Source: Chth-196 sp044376515 (GTDB lineage Bacteria; Verrucomicrobiota; Verrucomicrobiia; Chthoniobacterales; Chthoniobacteraceae). Taken from it: a stretch of DNA of 10,439 nt. Of this stretch, positions 1-7,200 are shown in pieces; position 1 is the stretch's first letter; each line of letters opens with the position of its first letter. Where the stretch lies: NCBI GenBank assembly GCA_044376515.1, contig JBILKV010000151.1, forward strand, positions 1-10,439. The letters run 5' to 3'. Under the pieces are notes generated by a model that searched no databases, was not told the origin of the DNA, and saw nothing but the letters and a program-made list of their open reading frames with translations. Both the position numbers and the translations under genes were made by a program.

Positions 1-442
1 ACAAACCCTACCCGTAAGCATTCAGCTAAAGCTTGACCAACCTCATGGCCGCAGAGATCGCTTTTGGGGCTTTTGCCCCGTTTCCCCAGTTCTCGCGAGC
101 GGTATGGCCCTGGAGCGCGCTAAAGTGCCTTCCGGAACCGCACTGGGTGACGTCGGAGGAGTTTGTTGGAGGAATGGGGTACGCAGGCCCATGATCTTTT
201 CCACCGTCCTTGCGGCTACTTTGTGGGCGTCGCGGGGTCGACGGTCACAGCGAGGGCACGAGAGCCGTTGGTTTCGTTGCATTCTCCTTGGGGGCGGGTT
301 GTTGTTGCGGCGGGGGGCAAGTGGAAGGCGAAAGACGAAAGGCGAGGGGTTCTGGGGGTATCCGCCGGCGAAAAGAGGGGGCGAGTTCTCGAGCGGGAGC
401 GGTTTGCCGGGAGGTCGGGTGTGGATTTTGGTGATCTTGAAA
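1..442. other. gene-poor left end, no supported CDS
   Basis: Open frames exist on both strands, but they overlap each other, are rich in Arg/Gly/Pro and show no recognisable domain or good ribosome-binding site, so I treat them as products of high GC. The stretch from about 290 to 390 is strikingly G-rich, with several runs of four to six G on the plus strand. An 11-base match (TTTCCCCAGTT near 81-91) recurs at 4004-4014 inside the ~220-bp repeat, but is too short to call a third copy. Confidence 0.5.
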
Positions 443-470
443 TTGCGTTTGGCATGACTTAATGTAAAAT
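443..470 (+). promoter_or_regulatory. promoter of the DUF4143 ATPase gene, leaderless type
   Basis: A -35 TTGCGT (443-448), 16-bp spacer and -10 TAAAAT (465-470) lie just before the ATG at 479. Only eight bases separate the -10 from the start codon and none forms a Shine-Dalgarno sequence. If used, transcription would begin at or next to the ATG, giving a leaderless mRNA. The same layout precedes four antitoxin genes in this window. Confidence 0.55.
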
Positions 471-478
471 CAAGCTTC

Positions 479-1606
479 ATGATTCGTCGACCGCTCTGGC
501 TTTCCCGTATCGACGCGCTTTGGACCAAAGCCCCCATCGTCTGGCTCTCGGGCGTGCGGCGCGTGGGCAAGACCACCCTGGCCCGGAGTCTGGAGGAAGC
601 GGAATTTCTAAACTGCGATCTCCCTTCGGTTCAGAGGCGGCTCGGGGATCCGGAGTTTTTTTATCGGAACCTCTCCAAAACGTGTCTGATTCTGGACGAA
701 GTACATCAGTTGGAGGATCCGAGCCGGGTGTTGAAGATTGCGGCGGATACCTTTCCTGATTTGCGTTTACTGGCGACGGGCTCTTCGACTCTGGCTGCGA
801 CGAGCAAATTCAAGGACAGTCTGAGCGGCCGGAAGCGGCACCTCCATTTGGTGCCCGTGCGGTTCGACGAACTGGCGGACTTTGGTGTGAGCGATCTTGG
901 GCACCGGTTGTTTCGGGGAGGGTTGCCGCCGGCCTTGCTGGCGGAGGCGTACGACCCTGGGTTTTACGCTGAGTGGCTCGATTCCTACTATGCGAGGGAT
1001 GTGCAGGAATTGTTCCGGGTGGAGAAGCGGGGGGGGTTTCTGAAGCTCGTGGAGAGTGTCCTGCGCTTGAGCGGCGGCCAGTTGGAGGCGACGACGCTGG
1101 CCAACCTGTGCGGACTGAGCCGGCCGACGGTGGTGAACTATCTGGAGGTCCTTGAATTAACGCATGTGGCGGCGTTCGTGCGGCCCTATTCCGGGGGAGG
1201 GCCGCGGGAGATTGTGCGCCAGCCAAAGGTCTACGGGTTTGACACTGGTTTCGTGGCGTTTGCGAGGGGCTGGCACGACCTGCGGCCCGACGACTGCGGA
1301 ATTCTGTGGGAACATCTGGTGTTGGAGAAGCTGCTTGCCGATGCGGGCGAAGTGCCGGTGCTGTATTGGAGGGACAAGCAGCACCATGAGGTGGACTTCG
1401 TCCTGCCCAGGGGCCGGGGAGAAGTGGATGTTATTGAATGCAAGTGGGAAGCGGATGGTTTTGAACCGAAGAACCTCCGGGTGTTTCGGGCGCGGCATCC
1501 GGTGGGGAAAAACACCGTCGTCAGTGCCAATGTGACCGAGCCTTTCACCCGGCAGGTGGCGGGAATGGAGGTTCAATTCACGGGCCTGCAAAGCCTGTCC
1601 GTGTAG
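479..1606 (+). CDS. AAA_14 / DUF4143 family ATPase
   Basis: A 375-residue protein with the two-part layout of the AAA_14-DUF4143 family. The N-terminal P-loop domain has Walker A at residues 25-33 (GVRRVGKTT), Walker B at 70-76 (LILDEVH) and a sensor-like ATGSS at 100-103. The middle (about 180-235) looks like a winged helix (LANLCGLSRPTVVNYLEVLE). The C-terminal DUF4143 part carries a PD-(D/E)xK-like arrangement, EVDF with D306 and E320-C-K322. The family is very common in bacteria and archaea and often sits near TA and defence genes; its cellular role is not established. The length is full for the family. The ATG at 479 is preferred because the P-loop follows at the usual distance and a leaderless-type promoter lies immediately upstream. 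It is monocistronic; the next plus-strand gene is 1.5 kb away. ATP binding is well supported, nuclease activity is only suggested. Confidence 0.9.
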   Translation: MIRRPLWLSRIDALWTKAPIVWLSGVRRVGKTTLARSLEEAEFLNCDLPSVQRRLGDPEFFYRNLSKTCLILDEVHQLEDPSRVLKIAADTFPDLRLLATGSSTLAATSKFKDSLSGRKRHLHLVPVRFDELADFGVSDLGHRLFRGGLPPALLAEAYDPGFYAEWLDSYYARDVQELFRVEKRGGFLKLVESVLRLSGGQLEATTLANLCGLSRPTVVNYLEVLELTHVAAFVRPYSGGGPREIVRQPKVYGFDTGFVAFARGWHDLRPDDCGILWEHLVLEKLLADAGEVPVLYWRDKQHHEVDFVLPRGRGEVDVIECKWEADGFEPKNLRVFRARHPVGKNTVVSANVTEPFTRQVAGMEVQFTGLQSLSV

Positions 1607-1881
1607 CGTAAAGCGGGCCGCAAAAAGCGCGAGCCCCCCGCGTTCTGCTCACCCGAAGCCTCGCTGGTTAAGTGCAGCAACACCCTGAATGAGAACACCT
1701 GCCGGCCCTCATGCCACCTTTGTGAGTTTCAGAGAGGATTGGCGACTGGACAACCATGGAGCAATCGTTCCGCACCCTTAAAAAAGCTGCGCGGACTTGC
1801 ATCAGATCTGACGCCCCGGGCACTTTTCCTCCAGCCCATGGCAACGCCACGCGAAAAACAGTCCCAAAAAGATTGCGCCCC

Positions 1882-2099
1882 TTGCGCGCTGCGCCCTGGC
1901 GAGCCCCCCGGTTGATCGGGCGAAAGCCGGCCCAAGCCGTTCGTTTGCCAAACGAAGAGTGTGCTTACCAGACGAGGTCAATTGCCCCAAAATCCGTGGA
2001 GGGAGCCGCGTCTGCGCGAAATTCCGAGCAATGCCGTCTTTGGGTGAAACTAGAAAGAATCTCAGCCAACACGTCCTCTCTCCCGCCCTCGATTCACGG
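1882..2099 (+). repeat. ~220-bp dispersed direct repeat, copy 1
   Basis: This aligns over its whole length, with small gaps, to 3979-4201 in the same orientation. The best block is 2001-2071 against 4099-4169, with 67 of 71 bases identical by hand count. It begins with sequence that in copy 2 encodes the last residues (ALRPG) of a DUF4143 remnant. Shortly after that comes a near-palindrome, TTCGTTT-GCC-AAACGAA, at about 1939-1955, perfect in this copy and imperfect in the other. No transposase or terminal inverted repeat is visible. Confidence 0.85.
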
Positions 2100-2104
2100 T
2101 GGGC

Positions 2105-2138
2105 CGAGGTGCCCGTCCCCTGCGAGGTGCCTGTCCCC
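2105..2138. repeat. tandem REP-like 16-mer
   Basis: Two copies of a 16-base unit, CGAGGTGCCYGTCCCC, with an 18-base period (2105-2120 and 2123-2138) and one mismatch. Eleven bases of it recur inverted at 2917-2927 (GGGGACAGGCA). Motifs of this kind are reminiscent of REP sequences mobilised by REP-associated tyrosine transposases (inference). It sits just downstream of the PIN toxin stop codon. Confidence 0.6.
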
Positions 2139-2174
2139 AGCGATGCGCAGAGAGGGTGCGTTCGCTCAAAAACG

Positions 2175-2582
2175 TCAGGACTCCGTTACGAAATCTTCCG
2201 GACTGATCGCGAGTTTTGGAAACGCTTTGATGATTTGTTGATCGGAAGTCACGAGCGGAACGCAGAGTTCCTCGGCCAGAACGACAAACTCGGCATCGTA
2301 GGCGCTCAAGTTCGAATCAAAGGCCTTGGCGAGCACGCTGGTAGGATTGGGTTCCTTCTGATTTGAACCGAGGTGATCCAATGCCTCAGCCCAGTGTGCC
2401 TCCGCAGTCGCTGCGTTCATTCCCCGCGTTCTCATGTAGGCGAAAAGAATGCTCCGAAACTCAGACCTCCAAAGGGGCGGCACCCACCACTGGCTGTCTT
2501 TGAGCAAGACAGCGTCGGCTACGTCCGCTTTCGGCCCCGGCAAATGCAGGTAAGCAATGAGATTTGAGTCCGCAACAATCAT
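2175..2582 (-). CDS. PIN-domain toxin (VapC/FitB-like) of a type II TA module
   Basis: A 135-residue PIN-domain protein, the usual size for VapC toxins, which are Mg-dependent endoribonucleases that cleave tRNA, rRNA or mRNA. The expected acidic residues are present: D5 in the opening VADSN strand, E41 (WRSEF), D96 (SAYDAEFV) and D114 (LVTSDQQI). This is the canonical four-acid PIN site, so the enzyme is probably active. The ATG at 2582 overlaps the antitoxin stop as ATGA, so translation is likely coupled. It is cotranscribed from the promoter at 2825-2852 and should be held inactive by the antitoxin C-terminus. The RNA target cannot be read from the sequence. A tandem REP-like motif lies about 40 bases past the stop. 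Confidence 0.92.
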   Translation of the reverse strand: MIVADSNLIAYLHLPGPKADVADAVLLKDSQWWVPPLWRSEFRSILFAYMRTRGMNAATAEAHWAEALDHLGSNQKEPNPTSVLAKAFDSNLSAYDAEFVVLAEELCVPLVTSDQQIIKAFPKLAISPEDFVTES

Positions 2583-2818
2583 GGGCGTCCGGTTCCGCGC
2601 GCTTCGCGGATCAAATCGTCATCCAGTTGGCCGGGGGTCGCCGCTCGGAGGCTCCGCACGCGCTCGAGATAAGCCGGCACATCAAGGGCCTTGCCCAGCA
2701 AAACACGCTCCAAGCAGTCGATCGCCTCACCGTTGAGGCTTCGACGATGTGAGCGCGCCCTCCTTTTCAAGGCCTCATGAAGAGGCTCCGGGATGTTTTT
2801 CAACGTGATGGTAGCCAT
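2579..2818 (-). CDS. ribbon-helix-helix antitoxin (FitA/VapB-like)
   Basis: A 79-residue antitoxin opening with MATITLKNIPEPLHEALKRR and RSLNGEAIDCLER. This is the beta strand plus two helices of the FitA/Arc-type ribbon-helix-helix fold, ending by about residue 42. The remaining C-terminal ~35 residues (VPAYLERVRSLRA through DDDLIREARGTG) are the expected toxin-binding tail. It precedes its PIN toxin with a 4-base ATGA overlap. The fold forms a DNA-binding dimer that normally represses its own operon, helped by the toxin. The ATG at 2818 is supported by the conserved N-terminus and by a promoter whose -10 lies six bases upstream. No Shine-Dalgarno is present. Confidence 0.92.
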   Translation of the reverse strand: MATITLKNIPEPLHEALKRRARSHRRSLNGEAIDCLERVLLGKALDVPAYLERVRSLRAATPGQLDDDLIREARGTGRP

Positions 2819-2824
2819 TCTGCA

Positions 2825-2852
2825 ACCATAACGGTTTCAAACGCTATCTCAA
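2825..2852 (-). promoter_or_regulatory. promoter of the FitA-like/PIN operon, leaderless type
   Basis: On the minus strand, -35 TTGAGA (2852-2847), a 16-bp spacer and -10 TATGGT (2830-2825) are followed by six bases and the antitoxin ATG at 2818. There is no Shine-Dalgarno sequence. This is the weakest -35 match of the five similar promoters in the window. Confidence 0.5.
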
Positions 2853-3113
2853 GGAGGGACTTCCCCACATGCCCCCGCATTGGGCACACCTCACTCAGGC
2901 AATGAGGGCGCATGCCGGGGACAGGCAATTGGCGCTTTCTTTAGCGCGCTCCGCGACGATGCCGCGCGCGCGAGCTGTGAAAACTGGGCGAAAAGGAAAA
3001 TCCTCATTTCTCTAGGGGGAGGCTGATGCGGTGAGGAAGTTCACCCGGTTGCACGAAGTCGGGTTTACTGAATAGAGGCAGACTCGTGAGCAGGCGGGGC
3101 CCGGCGGCGACAG
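2853..3113. other. intergenic region between divergent TA operons
   Basis: No gene is supported here. The region separates the divergent promoters of the FitA-like/PIN and DUF433/DUF5615 modules. It holds the 34-base repeat (2908-2941) with its embedded GGGGACAGGCA core, and a small CCTCA/TGAGG inverted repeat near 2888-2906. A minus-strand open frame at 3065-3439 is only the shadow of the DUF433/DUF5615 genes. Confidence 0.5.
2908..2941 (+). repeat. 34-bp direct repeat, copy 1
   Basis: It aligns without gaps to 3791-3824 with 29 of 34 bases matching by hand count; the shared core is GACAGGCA-WTGGCGCTTTCTT. The second copy runs into the start of the DUF4143 remnant. The embedded GGGGACAGGCA is the inverse of the REP-like unit at 2123-2138. 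Confidence 0.6.
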
Positions 3114-3142
3114 TTGCTTGCGTGGCACAACTCAAGTACCTT
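3114..3142 (+). promoter_or_regulatory. promoter of the DUF433/DUF5615 operon, leaderless type
   Basis: -35 TTGCTT (3114-3119), a 17-bp spacer and -10 TACCTT (3137-3142) are followed by six bases (TGAACT) and the ATG at 3149. No Shine-Dalgarno is present. The layout matches the other antitoxin promoters in the window. Confidence 0.5.
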
Positions 3143-3148
3143 TGAACT

Positions 3149-3370
3149 ATGGACTATCACCAAATCATCACCATTGAGCCCGACAAGCGCAGTGGGAAGC
3201 CTTGTATCCGTGGGCTCCGGATCACGGTCCAAGACGTTTTGGAGTATCTGGCAGGAGGGATGACGGCTGAGGAAATTGTCGCCGACTTTCCAGAGTTGAC
3301 CCTGCTTGACATCCGGGCGTGCCTTGCGTTCGCAGCCGACCGCGAACGAAAGCTTTTTGTCGCTGCGTGA
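3149..3370 (+). CDS. DUF433 antitoxin
   Basis: A 73-residue protein of the DUF433 family. It carries the family's hallmark stretch: an IEPDKRSGKPCIRGLRITV segment (residues 9-27), then VQDVLEYLAGGMTAEEIVADFPELTLLDIRACLAFAADRE. This is a compact helix-turn-helix-like fold found as the first gene of a TA pair with a DUF5615 PIN-like partner. The length is complete. Its TGA overlaps the GTG of the next gene (GTGA), so the two are translationally coupled. Expected roles, from the family, are neutralising the DUF5615 toxin and autorepressing the operon. The ATG at 3149 fits the conserved N-terminus and the leaderless-type promoter six bases upstream. Confidence 0.93.
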   Translation: MDYHQIITIEPDKRSGKPCIRGLRITVQDVLEYLAGGMTAEEIVADFPELTLLDIRACLAFAADRERKLFVAA

Positions 3371-3699
3371 AACTTCTGCTCGATGAAAACCTCTCCGCTC
3401 GGGTTCTGCCTGAGATTCTGGATCTGTACCCTTTTTCATCGCATGTCGGGATTCTTGGCCTAAGCCAGACTCCAGACTCTGTCATTTGGGAGCAGGCTCG
3501 AACTGGTTCCTTCTGTATTGTTTCGAAAGATTCCGATTTTCAGCAGCGCAGTCTTTTGTTTGGCGCTCCACCCAAGGTGATTTTTCTAAGATTGGGGAAC
3601 TGTTCCACTCTAAAAATCATTTCGGCACTGAGAGTCGGCCACAATGTCATCCGCGGATTCTGGGCGGACCCCGACGCCAGCCTGTTGATCCTGAGCTAA
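3367..3699 (+). CDS. DUF5615 PIN-like toxin
   Basis: A 110-residue DUF5615 (Mut7-C/PIN-like) protein read from the GTG at 3367. This start makes the protein open with the family's signature KLLLDENLS and creates a GTGA overlap with the DUF433 stop. A longer reading from 3319 would run through the antitoxin gene and is rejected. Visible PIN-like residues are D6-E7-N8, the P36-D37-S-V-I-W41 segment and the SKDSDF motif (D55, D57, F58), followed by PPKVIFLRLGN. The family is regarded as RNase-type toxins by fold and by pairing with DUF433; the substrate is unknown. All key acidic positions are present, so it is probably functional. A weak candidate terminator lies 54 bases past the stop. Confidence 0.92.
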   Translation: MKLLLDENLSARVLPEILDLYPFSSHVGILGLSQTPDSVIWEQARTGSFCIVSKDSDFQQRSLLFGAPPKVIFLRLGNCSTLKIISALRVGHNVIRGFWADPDASLLILS

Positions 3700-3752
3700 A
3701 GGTCTGGTTGGGCTCCACTCGACTGCGTGCATCCGGCGGACTCAGATAGGCC

Positions 3753-3773
3753 GCAAGGGATGCCCTTGCTCAT
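3753..3773 (+). terminator. candidate terminator after the DUF433/DUF5615 operon
   Basis: A perfect 7-bp hairpin, GCAAGGG-ATG-CCCTTGC (3753-3769), is followed by TCATTTTG, a broken T tract. It lies 54 bases after the toxin stop on the same strand. The T run is poor, so this may be a chance palindrome. Confidence 0.35.
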
Positions 3774-3790
3774 TTTGTGCGTTCGGACAA

Positions 3791-3824
3791 GTGCGTGCCG
3801 ACGACAGGCAAATGGCGCTTTCTT
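3791..3824 (+). repeat. 34-bp direct repeat, copy 2
   Basis: Partner of 2908-2941 (29 of 34 bases). Its right end enters the reading frame of the DUF4143 remnant (KWRFLG), so the repeat marks or overlaps the left breakpoint of that remnant. Confidence 0.6.
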
Positions 3825-4013
3825 GGAGTCAAAAACACGGAGCAAGTCCGCCCCAGTGACCTGCGCGGCTTGCGCGCCTTTGGGGAGGATTACCCTGAGG
3901 CGACGCGCTGCTTGATCTATCGTGGAAAGGAACGGTTCCTCCGCGACGGGGGCATCTGTATCCCCGCTGAGGAGTTCCTTCGCGCACTGCGCCCGGGCGC
4001 TTTCCCCAGTTGA
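3819..4013 (+). pseudogene. C-terminal remnant of a DUF4143-type ATPase
   Basis: About 64 codons ending in a natural-looking TGA at 4011-4013. The translation contains VKNTEQVRPSDLRGLRAF, GEDYPEATRCLIYRGKERF and CIPAEEFLRALRPG, the typical tail of AAA_14/DUF4143 ATPases (nuclease-like strand, then helices). No P-loop, Walker B or middle domain precedes it. The open frame starts only at about 3777, inside unrelated sequence, so more than 80% of the gene is missing. The Glu usual in the EVKN motif is Gly here (LGVKN), consistent with decay. It is from a different subfamily than the intact ATPase at 479-1606, whose tail differs. The 3' end continues directly into repeat copy 2. Confidence 0.75.
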
Positions 4014-4201
4014 TCGGGGTAAAGCAGGCTGAAGCCTTTCGTTTGCCAAACAAAGAGCCTTTTCTCAAGGAGCGGTAGACCGCCCCGAAATCACTGCAGG
4101 GAGCCGCGTCTGCGCAAAATTCCGAGCCAGGCCGTCTTTGGGTGAAACTAGAAAGAATCTCAGGCAACATCTCACCTCGTTCACACGCCCTCGATTCTCG
4201 G
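3979..4201 (+). repeat. ~220-bp dispersed direct repeat, copy 2
   Basis: Direct-orientation partner of 1882-2099; the 4099-4169 block is 67/71 identical by hand count. It starts within the last ten codons of the DUF4143 remnant and ends nine bases before the ATG of the HIT-PLD-helicase gene, so it forms that gene's whole upstream region. Together the two copies bracket the FitA-like/PIN and DUF433/DUF5615 modules. Confidence 0.85.
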
Positions 4202-4209
4202 AAACCGAA

Positions 4210-7200
4210 ATGCAACCGTTTTCAGCCGACCAGGAGTCGCCTTTTCTGAACGCACTCTCCTCCCACTGGATCGCGTCCAACCGGCTCGCTTTCGCTGTGC
4301 CCGATCAGTTTCCAGTTTCCCCGGGGCACACCTTGGTTGTGACCCGCCGCGTCGTGCCTTCGTGGTTTGATGCAACCGCCGACGAACAAGCGGCCATGAT
4401 GGATCTTGTGAACGAGGTCAAACGGCACCTCGACGCGGAATGCTTACCAAAGCCCGATGGTTACAACGTCGGATTTAACTCAGGCTCTGCGGCGGGCCAG
4501 ACAGTGCCCCATGTGCACATTCACGTGATCCCCCGTTACACCGGCGACATGGCGGACCCGCGCGGCGGCGTGCGACACGTGATTCCAGACAAAGGGAACT
4601 ACCTGCTCCCTCGATCCAATCCGACAATATCCGTCCCGCCTGTGAGTCAGGATATTCTGTCCACCGGACACCCCGACTCGCCCCTGTGGTCGGCTCTCGA
4701 GTGGCGGATCCCAAACGCCAAGACCATTGATGTTGTCGCAGCCTTCGTGCAGGTCTCCGGTTTGGAACTCATACGCCCCGCGATCTTTGCCGCTTTGCGT
4801 AACGGCGCGCACATCCGGATTCTCGCGGGCGACTACTTGTACATCACTGATCCGCGTGCACTTGAGATTCTTCATGGATGGAGCATTCTTGCGGAGGACC
4901 AGTCTGGAGATTTGCCGCCCGGCAGGTTCGAGGCCCGCCTCGCGCAGATCAAAGAACTTCCGACCCAACCAGCGTCGTTCCACCCGAAGTCGTGGCATAT
5001 CGTCGACTCGGACGGCTCTCATCTCGTGGTGGGCAGCAGTAACCTCTCTCGGACCGCTCTAAAGGATGGGTTGGAGTGGAATCTGTTGGTTTCCGGCGCT
5101 GATTCCCGGGTGGCCAGGCAAGATGCGCTCATCGGCTTCAACCAGCTCTGGAAGTGCTCTTCACCACTGTCCGTTCAACTTCTGGACTCCTACGAAAAAG
5201 CCCACAGTGCTTTCCGCCGCACCCAATTTCTCCCGACGCCACAGGATGTGGAAGCCCCTTTGCCGGCTCCGCGACTGTGGCAGACAAAGGCCCTTGCGGC
5301 ACTCTCTGAACTACGCGGACAGCAGTGTGAGCGTGCGTTGGTAACGGTCGCCACCGGCATGGGAAAAACCTGGCTGGCTGCGTTCGACATCCGTGCCTAT
5401 GGACGCTCTTTAGGCCGGCGGCCGCGGGTGTTGGTGATCGCGCATCGTTCCCACATTCTGGCCCAGATTGAGCGCTGTCTGAATCGCGTGCTGGAAGTTG
5501 AATTTACAAACGGCAACACGTCTTGGTTTTTGGCGGCGGAAAACGATCTGTCGGGAAACCTTGTCCTAGCTTCGGTCCAAAAGCTCGCCCGGCCGGAGGG
5601 GCTTTTGCAGCTGAAAAACGAGTCCTTCGACTACACTCTCATCGACGAGGTGCACCACGCGGAGGCCCCCAGTTACCGGCATGTTCTTGCCCAGCTCAAA
5701 ACCGGTTTCGTTCTCGGCCTGACGGCAACCCCCGAGCGCTCCGACGGCATCCACATCGCCTCCGTTTTTGATGATAACATCGCCTACTCCGCCGGGATCG
5801 GCGAGGGGATTGCCGAACGCGTGCTCGTACCGTTTCATTACGTCGGGATCAGAGACACGGTGGATTTTGAGCAGATTCCTTGGCGTAACGGCCGGTTTGA
5901 TTTCGAAAGGCTTGAGCAGGAGCTGCTCCAAAGTCCTCGTATGATGCGTCTTGGGCGCGCACTTGAAGCGCATCCAGCTTTCCGGACGCTGTTTTTCTGC
6001 GTATCCCAAAAACACGCCCTGTTCACGCGCGACTGGTTACGCGGAATGGGAGGGAAGGCGGCGGCGGTTTTTTCCGGCCGGGGCAGTGATTCCTACGCAC
6101 TCTCGCTGGCGGGTTTGCAGTCGGGCGCACTGGATTCCCTGTGCGTTGTGGACATGTTCAACGAGGGTCTCGACATCCCGGCGGTGGATCGGGTGGTGAT
6201 GTTGCGGCCGACCGAATCAAAGGTGGTTTTTCTCCAGCAACTGGGGCGTGGTCTGCGCGCAGCTGGGGGTAAGGAACGGTTGCTGGTGATTGATTTTGTG
6301 GGCAACCATCGGATTTTTGCCCAGCGGATGGTTCACCTGCTTTCGCTTCGCTGTGCCCGGGCCGGTTTCGAGGCCTTGCGGCGTTGGATCGAACGAGGCG
6401 AGTTGGACCTGCCGGAGGGATGCCTCCTCGATGTTGTGCTTGAGGCGAAGGATTTGCTGCACCGGCTGCTTCCCTCCGGCAAGACCGCAGCGCTCGATGG
6501 ATACCGCGCTTTGCGGGATGAGTTGGGCAGGCGTCCTCTCATGGTGGAGGTGTTCCACGGCGGCTTTCTTCCCAAGACGCTGGGCGAGGCGCACGGTGGT
6601 TGGTTTTCCTTCCTGGGGGCCGAAGGCGACCTAACGCAGGAGGAGACCTCTGCTTTCGAATATTTGTCCGGCTGGTTTACTGCGTTGGAGAAAACCGCGT
6701 TGAACAAGTCGTACAAGATGGTGGTGGTTCGAGTGCTTCTGGACCTGAACGTCCTGTGGGAGGGAGTGCAGGTGTCCGAGCTTGCGGCAGCCTGCAGGCG
6801 CTTTCTTCGCAACCACCCGGTTTTGAGCCGGGATCTTCAGGGGGAGAACCACGCAATCGACCATGGGACGGCATCGGATGCCGACTGGAGCGAGTGGTGG
6901 CGTCAATGGCCGCTTGAGCGCTGGCAGCAACCCATCGGAGGCGTGCGCTGGTTTGTAATTGAAGACGGCCGTTTCATGTTCACCGCGAAAGTCCCGGAGC
7001 GGTTGCGTCGGACGTTTGAGGATTTGGGTGCCGAGATTGTGGACTACCGTTTGGCCTACTACGCGCGCAGTCGTCGAATGGACGGAATGTCCATTGGCTC
7101 CGACGTTTCTCCGTTCGTGTTTCGGTGCAAGGTGTCGCACTCGAGCCAGGTTCCCATTTTGCGGTTGGACCGGTCGAAGTTTCCGAAAATCCCAACCGGC

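Larger units (their letters stand above)
1607..2174. other. gene-poor spacer with repeats
   Basis: No convincing gene lies between the ATPase and the 3' end of the minus-strand PIN toxin. An open plus frame at 1756-2241 has no recognisable domain. In another plus frame, bases 1727-1912 read through KKLRGLASDL to ALRPGE and a stop. This faintly resembles the C-terminal tail of DUF4143 ATPases and aligns with the tail of the clearer remnant at 3819-4013, so it may be a more decayed scrap of such a gene. The rest is repeat copy 1 (1882-2099) and the tandem REP-like motif (2105-2138). Confidence 0.45.

Noticed and set aside
104..462. Overlapping plus-strand frames with a faintly signal-peptide-like MIFSTVLAATLWA
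   Set aside because: Three overlapping frames of similar quality, no Shine-Dalgarno at that ATG, and a low-complexity Gly/Arg-rich continuation.
43..576. 177-codon minus-strand frame across the left end
   Set aside because: It overlaps the start of the certain ATPase gene, is rich in Pro/Arg/Ser, and has no domain or ribosome-binding site; it is a GC-driven shadow.
1756..2366. Plus-strand frames of 161 and 135 codons
   Set aside because: They run through repeat copy 1 and the antisense of the PIN toxin; no domain is recognisable.
3319..3366. N-terminal extension of the DUF5615 toxin
   Set aside because: It would lie inside the DUF433 gene; the conserved KLLLDENL start and the GTGA overlap place the start at 3367.
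1882..4201. Integron cassette array with attC sites
   Set aside because: The repeats lack the GTTRRRY/RYYYAAC core pair, gene orientations are mixed, and no integrase is present.
4138..4209. 24-codon N-terminal extension of the helicase from a TTG
   Set aside because: It is encoded by the dispersed repeat and precedes the HIT domain; the ATG at 4210 is the more natural start.
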